A stretch of 64,000 nt of DNA from an uncultured Eubacteriales bacterium. GTDB lineage: Bacteria > Bacillota > Clostridia > Oscillospirales > CAG-272. The translations under genes and the position numbers were made by a program. Location of the stretch: contig CAKSLU010000001.1 of NCBI GenBank assembly GCA_934474225.1, forward strand, positions 70,905-134,904, read 5' to 3'. A model generated the notes under the pieces. That model was not told where the DNA came from. It ran no database searches and saw nothing but the letters and a program-made list of their open reading frames with translations. Positions 9,214 through 17,082 of this stretch are shown here, in pieces (position 1 is the first letter of the stretch; each line of letters begins with the position of its first letter).

Positions 9214-10674
9214 TTACAGGGGAAGATTTGCGTGCTTGCGCGCAGGCGCGCCGCCGCACTTGGAGGCGAGCATGGAGAGCGCCGCACAGATGCGCATGCG
9301 CACTTCGGATGCCGCAATGACATCGTCAATTTCGCCGTGGACGGCAGCCTTGACCGGTGCTGCATTTTCGGCAGCCCACTCGGCTTCCAGCTCGTCGCGG
9401 CTCTTCTTGGCGACCTTTTCGTTTTCGAGGAAGGCAACTGCCGCCTTCGGGCTGAGAATGCTGATTTTTGCGGTGTCCAGTGCAAACGCGATGTCCGCGC
9501 CGACCGACTTCGAGCCCATCAGCACAAATGCGTTGCCGTAAGCTCTGCCGAGAACGACGGTGACCTTTGCGGTCTCGGCGGTCGAATATGCATAGGCGAG
9601 CTTTGCAAGCTCTGCCGCATAGGGTGCGTTTTCGTAGCTGTCGCTTGCCGTGACGCCCTCGCTGTCGACCAGCGTGACGACCGGGATGCCGAATGCGTCA
9701 CACATCGACACGAATTTCGCCAGCTTTCTTGCGGCGTTCGGCGTCAGTCTGCCGCCGTTCTCCTTCGGCTGATTTGCGACGATGCCGCAGACCGTGCCGC
9801 CGACGGATGCCAGAGCGGAAACAGCCTCGGGCGCATAGTTTTCGGAAAGCTCCAGGTAGCGGCCGCCGTCGCAGACAGTAGCAAGCACAGCTTTCATATC
9901 ATAGTCGCCGTCGGCAAACGCGAGGTCTACCGTGCGGTTTAAGTCATCCGTGCAAAGCTCGGTGACGGTGCCTTCCATGTTGTTCTGGGGCAGGTAATTG
10001 ATGATGGCGCGGATACCGCCGAGCGCCTCCGCATCGGTGGCGTACAGCTTGGTGACCAGTCCGTTTGCAAAGCTGCGGTCTGCCGTGCCTGCGTCCTTCG
10101 CCTTCAGCGTAGAAATCGGGGAGACATAGAGACTTGCCTTGTCCTTGACGGCAACGGTGATGTCAAACATCGAGGCGATGACCGCCGCGCTGCCTGCACA
10201 GACGCCGTTGATATAGGCAATCTGCGGGATGATGCCGGATGCATCCGAAACCGCGCGCATGACCTTGCCGTATGCGCCGAGCGCATCTACGCCCTCGCTG
10301 AGTACAGCGCCTGCGCTGTTGAATACGCCGATGACCGGCGCGCCGTTCTTGACGGCGAGCGCATAGAGGTCGCAGATCTTCTTTGCCTGTACCTCGTCAA
10401 ACGCACCTTTCATTCTGTAGAAATCCTGTGCGAACACGAAAACGAGGCGGGCGTCAATCGCGCCGTAGCCGCAAATCACGCCTTCGTAGTCCCGCTCGTC
10501 AAAATCGCGTTTGACATAAGCACCGATTTCGACGAAGGTGCCTTCGTCCAGGACGGAGGCAATCGTCTGCCGTGCGCTGAGCGCCTTGTCCTTTGCAGCG
10601 GCAGATGCGCTTTGCGCGTCCTTCTTGGCAAGCTCCGCTTTGAGCTCGGCTGCCGTCTTTGCTGTATTGTCCAT
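9214..10674 (-). CDS. mmdA: Acyl-CoA carboxyltransferase, methylmalonyl-CoA decarboxylase alpha type
   Basis: 486 residues with two crotonase-fold halves, as in MmdA, PccB and transcarboxylase 12S (about 500-520). The N-terminal half has the glycine-rich oxyanion region GVCAGSAAVIASM; the C-terminal half has MGSKSVGADIAF, the matching oxyanion site. It transfers a carboxyl group from an acyl-CoA (methylmalonyl-CoA most likely) to biotin. It is shorter than glutaconyl-CoA decarboxylase alpha (about 587), which argues against that substrate. First gene of the operon, with GGAGG six bases before the start and a good promoter at 10781-10809. Spacing and order (alpha, gamma, biotin, beta) resemble Veillonella mmd genes, with an added oadA at the end. 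Confidence 0.88.
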   Translation of the reverse strand: MDNTAKTAAELKAELAKKDAQSASAAAKDKALSARQTIASVLDEGTFVEIGAYVKRDFDERDYEGVICGYGAIDARLVFVFAQDFYRMKGAFDEVQAKKICDLYALAVKNGAPVIGVFNSAGAVLSEGVDALGAYGKVMRAVSDASGIIPQIAYINGVCAGSAAVIASMFDITVAVKDKASLYVSPISTLKAKDAGTADRSFANGLVTKLYATDAEALGGIRAIINYLPQNNMEGTVTELCTDDLNRTVDLAFADGDYDMKAVLATVCDGGRYLELSENYAPEAVSALASVGGTVCGIVANQPKENGGRLTPNAARKLAKFVSMCDAFGIPVVTLVDSEGVTASDSYENAPYAAELAKLAYAYSTAETAKVTVVLGRAYGNAFVLMGSKSVGADIAFALDTAKISILSPKAAVAFLENEKVAKKSRDELEAEWAAENAAPVKAAVHGEIDDVIAASEVRMRICAALSMLASKCGGAPARKHANLPL

Positions 10675-10780
10675 TGTAAACCTCCGTTTACTTAAAATTT
10701 TGCTCTCTAATTATTATGGAGAAGAAAAGTATGTATAATACGCAAAAATCGTGCCGAAATACCTTTCTAACCCATTATAT

Positions 10781-10809
10781 ACTATACCACATTCAAAATC
10801 GATTTTCAA
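10781..10809 (-). promoter_or_regulatory. Promoter of the sodium-pump decarboxylase operon
   Basis: On the minus strand TTGAAA (10809-10804), 17-base spacer, TATAGT (10786-10781), in a strongly AT-rich 250 bp gap. The predicted 5' leader is about 100 bases. I found no convincing riboswitch in it. Confidence 0.6.
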
Positions 10810-10886
10810 TCAAAAAAAGTGTTAAATTATTATCAACTTTATAGAAATTTTTCACACAGTTTTATGAAGTTTCACGAAAAAAAGAA

Positions 10887-10909
10887 AAAACGCGATAAAA
10901 TCGCGTTTT
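10887..10909 (-). terminator. Terminator after the XRE regulator
   Basis: Minus-strand hairpin AAAACGCGAT/ATCGCGTTTT with a three-base loop, followed by a run of T with one C. It lies 20 bases after the regulator stop. Confidence 0.8.
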
Positions 10910-10928
10910 CAGATTGGGCTATTTGTAT

Positions 10929-11798
10929 TTACCGTACGATGGATGCGAGAATCGCTTCCCGCCGCTCGCGGCTTTCGTAGGCACCCTTGTAGTCCTCGCA
11001 GGTCTTGCAGCAGTCTTCCACCGCAGCGGCGGCAAGCAGCGCAAGAAAGCAGGGAACCTCTTTGGATGCGGCAATCGGACGGAGCGCCAGAATGGCATCG
11101 ATGAACTTGTAGTCCGCCAATTTCAACTTTGCATCGACATAGGCGGCATACGGTGCTTTCAGCAAATCGAGCGTCAGAATGGCATGCACGGCTGCAGGGG
11201 CGCCGTCGGCAAGGCGGCGCAGGGCAAAGATAAAGAGCGAGGGCTGAAAGCCGAAATCCGGCTTGTCCGGCGCGATGGAGAGAATGTCCTGCGGGCTGTC
11301 TATCCGCTCGGTAAGCCGACGCACAAAGTCGATGCGCGCAGGCGTGACTTCTGCCGGCGGAACCGGGGCAAGCGGGAGCGCCGCCTCAGCGGCGTCCAGC
11401 CATTTGCGCGCCGCCGGCAAATCGCCGCGGTCAAATGCCTGCATGCCGACGCGAAACGCGCAAAGCGTATAGACGGCGGCATTCTTTTCGTCGGGGGCGA
11501 TGCCCGCCGCAGCAAACGCGGCGAGGCAGCCTGCATAATCCGCAGCGGCAAAGGCGTCGGCAATCTGCCGCTCTGCCTGCGTGCGCACGGCGGGCAGCAG
11601 GTCGTCCGCGGGGTCGAGCAGAAAACCGGGGGAGACTCCCAGCCGCTCGGCAAGCGCCAAAAGCGTCTCGAGCGAGGGCATGGCGTCGTCATGCTCGATG
11701 CGGCTGAGCATGCCGTGGGTCACAATGCCGTCGGCAAGCGTGGCTTGCGTGAAGCCGCGTAGGCGCCGCAGGCTTTTCATCTTGGAACCGAGGGACAC
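10929..11798 (-). CDS. XRE-family regulator with helical repeat C-terminus
   Basis: 289 residues. Residues about 5-60 are a Cro/C1-type HTH (LRRLRGFTQATLADGI, then SRIEHDDAMPSLETLLALA). The remainder is alanine-rich and all-helical, like the TPR-type sensor part of Rgg/PlcR-like regulators. The start is a GTG at 11798, chosen because AAAGGAG lies seven bases upstream. It follows the fumarase beta gene by 27 bases and is the last gene before the decarboxylase promoter, so it may control its own operon or the decarboxylase genes; this is inference from position. The ligand or peptide it senses cannot be read from the sequence. Confidence 0.75.
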   Translation of the reverse strand: MSLGSKMKSLRRLRGFTQATLADGIVTHGMLSRIEHDDAMPSLETLLALAERLGVSPGFLLDPADDLLPAVRTQAERQIADAFAAADYAGCLAAFAAAGIAPDEKNAAVYTLCAFRVGMQAFDRGDLPAARKWLDAAEAALPLAPVPPAEVTPARIDFVRRLTERIDSPQDILSIAPDKPDFGFQPSLFIFALRRLADGAPAAVHAILTLDLLKAPYAAYVDAKLKLADYKFIDAILALRPIAASKEVPCFLALLAAAAVEDCCKTCEDYKGAYESRERREAILASIVR

Positions 11799-11825
11799 GC
11801 AGATTCTCCTTTCCCGGGAAATACT

Positions 11826-12347
11826 TTACTTTTTGAAGATGCTGTTTCCGGCAGTGTCGATGGCGACAAACAGCGGAAAATCGCGAACCGTAAAGCGTTT
11901 GACCGATTCGCACCCGAGGTCGTCATAGGCGATGACCTCGCTTTTGACAATGGCGCGGGAGGCAAGCGCACCTGCACCGCCGATGGCGCAGAGGTACAGC
12001 CCGCCGCTTTTGCGGATGGCGTCGTAGACCGCCTCGCTGCGGTCGCCTTTGCCGATGGTGGCGGCAAGCCCCATATCATAGAGCTTTGACGCATAGACAT
12101 CCATGCGTGACGAGGTCGTCGGACCGCAGGAACCGACCGCGCCGCCTTTCGCGGGCGTCGGCCCGGCGTAATAGATGAACGCGCCTTCTATCGGGTAGGG
12201 CAGCGGTTCGCCCGCCGCAATCGCCGCAAAAATGCGTTTATGCGCCGCATCGCGCGAGGTATAGACCGTGCCCGAGAGCAGAATCTCCTCACCGGCGTGC
12301 AGGGTATGCGCCCATTCCTTGAAATTCTCCGTATGACAGTTTTTCAT
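11826..12347 (-). CDS. fumB: Class I fumarase (or tartrate dehydratase) beta subunit
   Basis: 173 residues. The motif GSCGPTTSSRMDVY is the signature of the swivelling C-terminal domain of iron-sulfur hydro-lyases; it binds the dicarboxylate in FumA/TtdB. YYAGPTPAKGGAVG is also conserved. The enzyme hydrates fumarate to malate together with an alpha subunit carrying the 4Fe-4S cluster. No alpha subunit gene is in the window, which is unusual because the two are normally adjacent. The ATG at 12347 lies one base after the stop of the DivIVA-like gene and has no ribosome site of its own, so translation is probably coupled. Tartrate dehydratase beta is the main alternative. Confidence 0.85.
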   Translation of the reverse strand: MKNCHTENFKEWAHTLHAGEEILLSGTVYTSRDAAHKRIFAAIAAGEPLPYPIEGAFIYYAGPTPAKGGAVGSCGPTTSSRMDVYASKLYDMGLAATIGKGDRSEAVYDAIRKSGGLYLCAIGGAGALASRAIVKSEVIAYDDLGCESVKRFTVRDFPLFVAIDTAGNSIFKK

Positions 12348-12348
12348 A

Positions 12349-13146
12349 TCAGAAGTTGAATTTGATGCGATTCTCATCGCTGAAAATCTTTGCCGCCTCG
12401 GCATGAATAGCCGCCTCGGCATCGCTCTTGCCATTTGTCAGCTTGTCGTCCAGCTCCGCCGAGGACTTGCCGATGTTCTCTGCAAGCGCGTGCAGGAGCG
12501 CGGCGGTCTGCTCGGTCTGTGCAGTCAGCGTGGAGTAGGAGTCGTTTGCAATCTTTTTGATTTGGTTTTTCACCGCATAGGCAGCAGTTGCGGCGCGCGC
12601 ATTGAAACTCGCGGCAGCGCTCTCCAGCTGCTCGTCGGCGCTTTTGCGCATGGCATCCGCCTCGCGCTTGGCGTTTTCGATGATTTCCTCGGCGGTGCTC
12701 TGCGCGGAGAGGATGATCTCGCCGAGCTGGGCGCTCACGCCATCGTATTTTTCGGACTTGGCAATGGCGTCCGAGAGCGAGGCGAGCCGTTCATCCAGGC
12801 TTTCGGCGCGTTCTTCGGCGGCACCGCGTTCCAGACGCAGACTTTCGATGGTGCGGTTCTGCTCCTCGATGCGGGCAAGCTGCTCGGCAACCAGCTTTTC
12901 GCGGGCGGCAGCGGCTTCTTCCAGCGCCGATACGCGTTCCAGCGCCTGCTTCAACTCGGACTTTGCCGTCTCAAGCTCGGCAAGTTTGGCTTCCATCGCT
13001 TCACGCTTGCGTCCCGCCGCGCGCTCTCGCTCGGCAAATTCGCTGTTCAGCTTTTCGATATAGCTGTTGACATCCTCGCGGTTGAAACCGCCGAGCGATG
13101 TGCGGAAATAGACCATTTTTTCCTTCGGCATACTGTCTTTGGACAT
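12349..13146 (-). CDS. DivIVA-domain coiled-coil protein
   Basis: 265 residues from the ATG at 13146 (GAGGTG four bases upstream). Residues 8-32 hold a DivIVA-like membrane-binding start (MVYFRTSLGGFNREDVNSYI), then a long coiled coil rich in Glu, Ala and Lys (about 30-190). The end is alanine-rich and helical. Such proteins recognise curved membrane or septa in Gram-positive cells and recruit division or cell-wall factors. The exact paralogue (DivIVA, GpsB or SepIVA-like) cannot be decided. It is co-transcribed with fumarase beta, an odd partner. Confidence 0.75.
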   Translation of the reverse strand: MSKDSMPKEKMVYFRTSLGGFNREDVNSYIEKLNSEFAERERAAGRKREAMEAKLAELETAKSELKQALERVSALEEAAAAREKLVAEQLARIEEQNRTIESLRLERGAAEERAESLDERLASLSDAIAKSEKYDGVSAQLGEIILSAQSTAEEIIENAKREADAMRKSADEQLESAAASFNARAATAAYAVKNQIKKIANDSYSTLTAQTEQTAALLHALAENIGKSSAELDDKLTNGKSDAEAAIHAEAAKIFSDENRIKFNF

Positions 13147-13184
13147 CTTGCACCTCAAAAAAGTATAATTTGACTCACATACAT

Positions 13185-13213
13185 AATATAGCACAATTCG
13201 ACCGCCGTGGCAA
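13185..13213 (-). promoter_or_regulatory. Promoter of the DivIVA-fumB-XRE operon
   Basis: Minus strand TTGCCA (13213-13208), 17-base spacer, TATATT (13190-13185), between the yunB stop and the start at 13146. Confidence 0.55.
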
Positions 13214-13233
13214 TAGCTTTTTGCGGAAAGCCG

Positions 13234-13950
13234 TCACCGTTGCCGCGCACCGTAGTCCGCGATGTCGTCGATCTCGGTCTCGCTCACATCGGAGGAGAAG
13301 CGGTCAATGCGGGTGTACGCCTCCGGCACCTTGCCTACAATGACGGTTTCGGCAACGCAGACTTCCGTCGGCACGGCAAAGGTCCGCACCGCGCCCGGCA
13401 GCAGCGCCGTGACCTCGACGGTCACGCACAAAAGCACGCGATGCAGCGTCTGGTTGATGCCGCTCTCGACAAAGTCGCCGCGCACCGTGCAGGTGATTTT
13501 CTGCGAGACCGCCAACTTTACGCGCACGTCCGGCCCTTTGCCGGACAAAAGCGCGCTGCCGGAGAGACTGCCGAGCGGGATGCGCACGGTCATGCGCTCT
13601 TTCGTCAGTGCCTCGGCGGCGTCGCTTGCCACATCGCCGGACAGTTTGGCGAGGCGGGGCGAATTGGTCTCGACCGAGACGACGCTGCCGTCCTCGCCGA
13701 AATGCAGGCGCACGAAGTCGGCGTAGCCGTCGCCGCTTGTCTGCATCCGCTCCCGCACGATTCGGTTTATCGCCTCGGTGAGCTCGGTCGTGCATCTCGC
13801 CTTTGCCAGCGGCAGCAGGACGGGCAGAATCTGCAAATTGTAGATAAGTACGCAGATAATCAGCAAAAACAGGGCGAAAACGGCGAATTTCGTCCCGCGT
13901 CGCCGCGCTTTGCGCTGTTGTTTCGGTCCGGGCAGCCCGCATAATGGCAT
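13234..13950 (-). CDS. yunB: Sporulation protein YunB
   Basis: 238 residues. The ATG at 13950 is preferred to the upstream GTG at 13986 because GGGGGTG lies five bases before it. A basic N-terminus is followed by one membrane segment (FAVFALFLLIICVLIYNLQIL) and an extracytoplasmic domain with FVRLHFGEDGSVVSVETNS and RIPLGSLSGSALLSGKGP, typical of YunB. In Bacillus subtilis yunB is a mother-cell gene needed for efficient sporulation; its molecular role is not well known. It lies 50 bases after the recombinase gene and shares its strand. Confidence 0.85.
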   Translation of the reverse strand: MPLCGLPGPKQQRKARRRGTKFAVFALFLLIICVLIYNLQILPVLLPLAKARCTTELTEAINRIVRERMQTSGDGYADFVRLHFGEDGSVVSVETNSPRLAKLSGDVASDAAEALTKERMTVRIPLGSLSGSALLSGKGPDVRVKLAVSQKITCTVRGDFVESGINQTLHRVLLCVTVEVTALLPGAVRTFAVPTEVCVAETVIVGKVPEAYTRIDRFSSDVSETEIDDIADYGARQR

Positions 13951-14000
13951 GCAATCACCCCCATGTTCACAGGGTATGCAGTGCACGGCGCGGGCGTCCG

Positions 14001-15053
14001 TCAGCCCTCGGGGGCGTCTTTTTTCGGCTGTGGGCGCGGCGGCTTGACACCGGAGAGCGGATTCTGCTCCATGGCGCTCTCCATACCGGCGCTGCTGACA
14101 TGCGTGTAGATTTGCGTGGTGTTCAGCTGCTCATGTCCGAGAATGTCCTTCAGCACGCGCACATCCACATGCCCGGTCTGATACATCAGCGTGGCGGCGG
14201 TGTGCCGCAGCTTGTGCACCGAGTAGCCCTTGTTTTCCAGCCCGGCGGCTTTCAGGTATTTGCCGATCATCCATTGCACGGTCTTGTTGCTGATGCGCTG
14301 CCCGCGGCTGCTCAGAAAGAGGGCGGGGCAGGCGGCGGTTTTTTCATCGAGGTTTGCACCGCGCACCGCAAGATAGTCGGTGAGCGCCGCGCGGCAGGCA
14401 TTGTTCAGATAAATGATGCGCTCCTTTGCGCCCTTGCCGGTGACACGCACCGAGCGCAGGTCGCCGTCCATGTCCCGCATGTCGATGCCGCACAGCTCGG
14501 AGAGACGCATCCCGCAGTTGAGAAACAGCGTGGCAATGGCGTAGTCCCGCCGCACGGATTTGGATACCGTGTCGCTTGCAATCGCGTTCAGCAACGCAAG
14601 GCTTTCCTCGGCGGAGAGAAACTTCGGCAGGGTCTTTTCTTTTTTCGGTGTGTCGATGTCCACCGCCGGGTTTTTCTCCAACAGGTGTCGCTTGTTGACA
14701 AGATATTTATAGAAGGATTTGATGGCGGACAGCTTTCTCGCCTTCGCCGCACGACGATTTTGCAGTACAGTGTCGGTGTAGAACAAAAATTGATAGATAT
14801 CTTCCGGACGGATGGCATCCGCAAAGGCGAGATCGACGCCTGTGATGTCCGTTTCTTCCAGCTCTGCGGCGCTCGGCTCGTGCCCGAGCTGCTTTACCGC
14901 GCACATATAGCGAAAAAAAGTGCGCAAATCGAGGAGGTATTCCTCCACCGTCAACTTGGAGCGATTTTCAATGCCGCCCTTGTAATGTGCAAAGTCAAGG
15001 AGAATCGGCGGTAGTGTGGCACGGTCAATTTCGTTATGCGGTTGGACAGGCAT
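14001..15053 (-). CDS. xerC: Tyrosine recombinase, XerC/XerD type
   Basis: 350 residues from the ATG at 15053 (GGAGGTG site upstream). The N-terminal SAM-like core-binding domain is at about 20-170. The catalytic domain carries the family residues: Arg in NCGMRLSELCGID, Lys in VTGKGAKERI, HKLRHTAATL (His-x-x-Arg), LGHEQLNTTQ and the Tyr nucleophile in IYTHV. It cuts and rejoins DNA at dif-type sites to resolve chromosome dimers. No phage or element genes and no attachment repeats flank it, so a housekeeping role is more likely than an integrase. The C-terminus has a proline-rich tail. XerC versus XerD cannot be decided. Confidence 0.88.
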   Translation of the reverse strand: MPVQPHNEIDRATLPPILLDFAHYKGGIENRSKLTVEEYLLDLRTFFRYMCAVKQLGHEPSAAELEETDITGVDLAFADAIRPEDIYQFLFYTDTVLQNRRAAKARKLSAIKSFYKYLVNKRHLLEKNPAVDIDTPKKEKTLPKFLSAEESLALLNAIASDTVSKSVRRDYAIATLFLNCGMRLSELCGIDMRDMDGDLRSVRVTGKGAKERIIYLNNACRAALTDYLAVRGANLDEKTAACPALFLSSRGQRISNKTVQWMIGKYLKAAGLENKGYSVHKLRHTAATLMYQTGHVDVRVLKDILGHEQLNTTQIYTHVSSAGMESAMEQNPLSGVKPPRPQPKKDAPEG

Positions 15054-15135
15054 GGCGGCACCTCCGTTTCTGCTCTCTATTATACAAAATTCTTTTGCAA
15101 AAGAAAAGAGAAATGTGAAAAAAACGCGATTTGTC

Positions 15136-15164
15136 TTGCAGGGAATCGCAAAATCAGCTATAAT
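15136..15164 (+). promoter_or_regulatory. Promoter of the 15204-18843 operon
   Basis: TTGCAG (15136-15141), 17-base spacer, TATAAT (15159-15164). It is followed by GGAGGG and the start at 15204. Confidence 0.75.
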
Positions 15165-15203
15165 AGTTAAACATGCATGGAAGTACCACGGAGGGAAACA
15201 TAG

Positions 15204-15755
15204 ATGGAAAGAATCAAAGCGCGTTCGGGCGCAATCGGGCGTCTGATGGTCACACATATCGGTATGGCGGTGTTCGGCACGGTGCTGTATCTGTGGACAT
15301 GGCAGCTCGGGAGTGGGCCCGCCCTTGTCGGCGGCATTTTTGCTGCGCTGTTTTATGCCGCGATGGTCTATGTGCCGATGTGGGAACTTGGCGCCAAGGA
15401 CAAACCGGCGATTGATGCGGGGAGACTGGTCGATTACCGCGGCGACGGCTTTTGGATTGCGGCGGTTGCACAGATTCCCGTGTTCTTGCTCACGCTGATT
15501 TATTTTATCTGCGGACTTGCTTCGCAGGCGGCGCTTGCGGATTCGATTCGCGCAGTCTGCTATGCGATTCTCGTCCTCGTGGACGGCTGTTTCACCGGTA
15601 TCATGATCACGCTTGCCCCCGGTGGGAAGAACTACCTTGTTGTGGCGGCTGTATTTTTTGCCGCAGTGCTCTATGTTATCGCCGTCAGCGGCGTTTCCTA
15701 CTTGCTCGGGACGAAGGAATTCCGCCTGTTTCCGAAGAAAAACGACAAGGCATGA
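15204..15755 (+). CDS. Predicted membrane protein, unknown function
   Basis: 183 residues; family not recognised. About four or five hydrophobic segments are visible (for example HIGMAVFGTVLYLWTWQL, VGGIFAALFYAAMVYVPMW, AAVAQIPVFLLTLIYFICGL, VVAAVFFAAVLYVIAVSG). The end is short and basic. It follows a clear promoter and a GGAGGG site. It overlaps the start of the HAD gene by four bases (ATGA), so it is the first gene of an operon leading to rqcH. It may simply be an accessory membrane protein. Confidence 0.6.
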   Translation: MERIKARSGAIGRLMVTHIGMAVFGTVLYLWTWQLGSGPALVGGIFAALFYAAMVYVPMWELGAKDKPAIDAGRLVDYRGDGFWIAAVAQIPVFLLTLIYFICGLASQAALADSIRAVCYAILVLVDGCFTGIMITLAPGGKNYLVVAAVFFAAVLYVIAVSGVSYLLGTKEFRLFPKKNDKA

Positions 15756-16393
15756 AGTACAGGCAGATCATCTGGGATTTCAACGGCACGCTGCTCAATG
15801 ATGTTGCAGAAACGCTGGAGGCAACCAATGCTTTACTGGCACGCCATCATAAGCCCGTGCTTGCCGATGCGGACGCCTATCGCCGCGTTTTCGGCTTTCC
15901 GGTCATTGATTATTACGAGAAAATCGGGCTGGAACGCGACAATTTCGAGGTCTACGCCGATGAATGGGTCGCGGAATACAACCGCCGTGCGCCGCACGTC
16001 GGGCTGTATCCCGGCTGCCGCGAGGCGCTGGCTTTCTTCAAGGCTGCCGGATGCAGACAGTATCTGCTGTCCGCCACCGAGCGGGAGATGCTTGCAGGGC
16101 AGCTTGCGCCGCTCGGTATTGCGTCATTCTTTGATGACATTATCGGACAGGACGATACGCGGGCGCACGGCAAACTTGCGACAGCCGTCGAATGGTCAAA
16201 GAAAGTCAATCTTTCCGAAGCACTTTTGATTGGAGATTCACTGCATGACGCGGAGGTTGCAGCGGCAATCGGCGCGGACTGCGTGCTGCTTGCCTGCGGT
16301 CACCAGGATCGCGAACGGCTTACGGCAACCGGCTGCCGCGTGTTTGATACGGTCTGCGACCTGCTGCGCGCCGCCGAGGAGGGGAAACTGTGA
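15752..16393 (+). CDS. HAD-family phosphatase (phosphoglycolate phosphatase-like)
   Basis: 213 residues. Motif I is WDFNGTLLND: the nucleophile Asp is present, but the usual second Asp of DxDGT is Asn, a pattern seen in one HAD subgroup. Motif II is LLSATE, and the loop with LIGDSLHDAEVAAAIG gives motif IV. A helical cap domain lies at about residues 15-90. Substrate unknown; Gph/PGP-like small phosphoesters are plausible. The start at 15752 overlaps the upstream stop (ATGA), and its own stop overlaps the next start (TGATG), so the three genes are translationally coupled. Confidence 0.8.
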   Translation: MKYRQIIWDFNGTLLNDVAETLEATNALLARHHKPVLADADAYRRVFGFPVIDYYEKIGLERDNFEVYADEWVAEYNRRAPHVGLYPGCREALAFFKAAGCRQYLLSATEREMLAGQLAPLGIASFFDDIIGQDDTRAHGKLATAVEWSKKVNLSEALLIGDSLHDAEVAAAIGADCVLLACGHQDRERLTATGCRVFDTVCDLLRAAEEGKL

Positions 16394-17079
16394 TGGACAT
16401 CATACTCGACGCGGACGGGGAAGACCTGATTCGCGACACGCACTTTGACATCGCCGTGCCGGTGCATGTGGAGACCTTTGACGGCGAGACGAAAATCTTT
16501 GCATATCCGTCGGTTCGGACGCTGTGCGAAAACTATGCCGCAAGGTTTGCGGACGATTTGTACAGCGAAGCCGCTACTGCCTTTTTGCAGGATGGTTGTG
16601 CTGCGTTTTGCAAGTCACTCGGCTATGCGATGGACAGGCATTCCGCCGTGGTCGGCTACAACTTTTTGTCGCAGGAGGACGCAGCTGCGGACGGCACGAT
16701 CTGCAAGCGGATTCGTCGCGACGGAAAATATAAAAATTTGACCACATTTGACCTTTCGGCTTGCCTTGCCGCCGAGCGCGTGATTTTCGCCGTTGTCTCG
16801 GAGGACGCAATCGTGTCGCTTGCGGTCTCCTGCGAGGCACCGTATGGGGGAGAAGAAGGCACGCCGATCGAAATCAGCGTGGAGACGGCGCCCGACTATC
16901 GCGGGCGCGGGTATGCCACGGCATGCGTGCGCACGCTTGCCGCTTATCTTGCGGCGCGCGGATATCGGACGCTCTATAAATGCAGAAAAGAGAATGTTGC
17001 CTCCGCCTGCGTGGCACGCGGCGCAGGCCTCGTGAAGACGGGCGATTTTGCCTACTTTGTATACAGGAAGAACGGGTGA
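16393..17079 (+). CDS. GNAT-family acetyltransferase
   Basis: 228 residues. The C-terminal part has the acetyl-CoA loop DYRGRGYATACVRTLAAYL (pattern R/Q-x-x-G-x-G/A) near residue 170 and the late strand MARKS-like segment YKCRKENVASACVARGAG. The N-terminal 130 residues are less conserved, as in GNAT proteins with a degenerate first half. The start ATG at 16393 overlaps the HAD stop and has GGAGGGG upstream. The substrate is unknown. It sits directly before rqcH (spacing three bases). Confidence 0.75.
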   Translation: MDIILDADGEDLIRDTHFDIAVPVHVETFDGETKIFAYPSVRTLCENYAARFADDLYSEAATAFLQDGCAAFCKSLGYAMDRHSAVVGYNFLSQEDAAADGTICKRIRRDGKYKNLTTFDLSACLAAERVIFAVVSEDAIVSLAVSCEAPYGGEEGTPIEISVETAPDYRGRGYATACVRTLAAYLAARGYRTLYKCRKENVASACVARGAGLVKTGDFAYFVYRKNG

Positions 17080-17082
17080 AGC

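Noticed and set aside
10675..10780. Riboswitch in the leader of the decarboxylase operon
   Set aside because: About 100 leader bases but no stable hairpin or terminator before the ribosome site.
14001..15053. Tyrosine recombinase as an integrase of a mobile element
   Set aside because: No phage or conjugation genes, no tRNA and no flanking direct repeats; the neighbours are housekeeping and sporulation genes.
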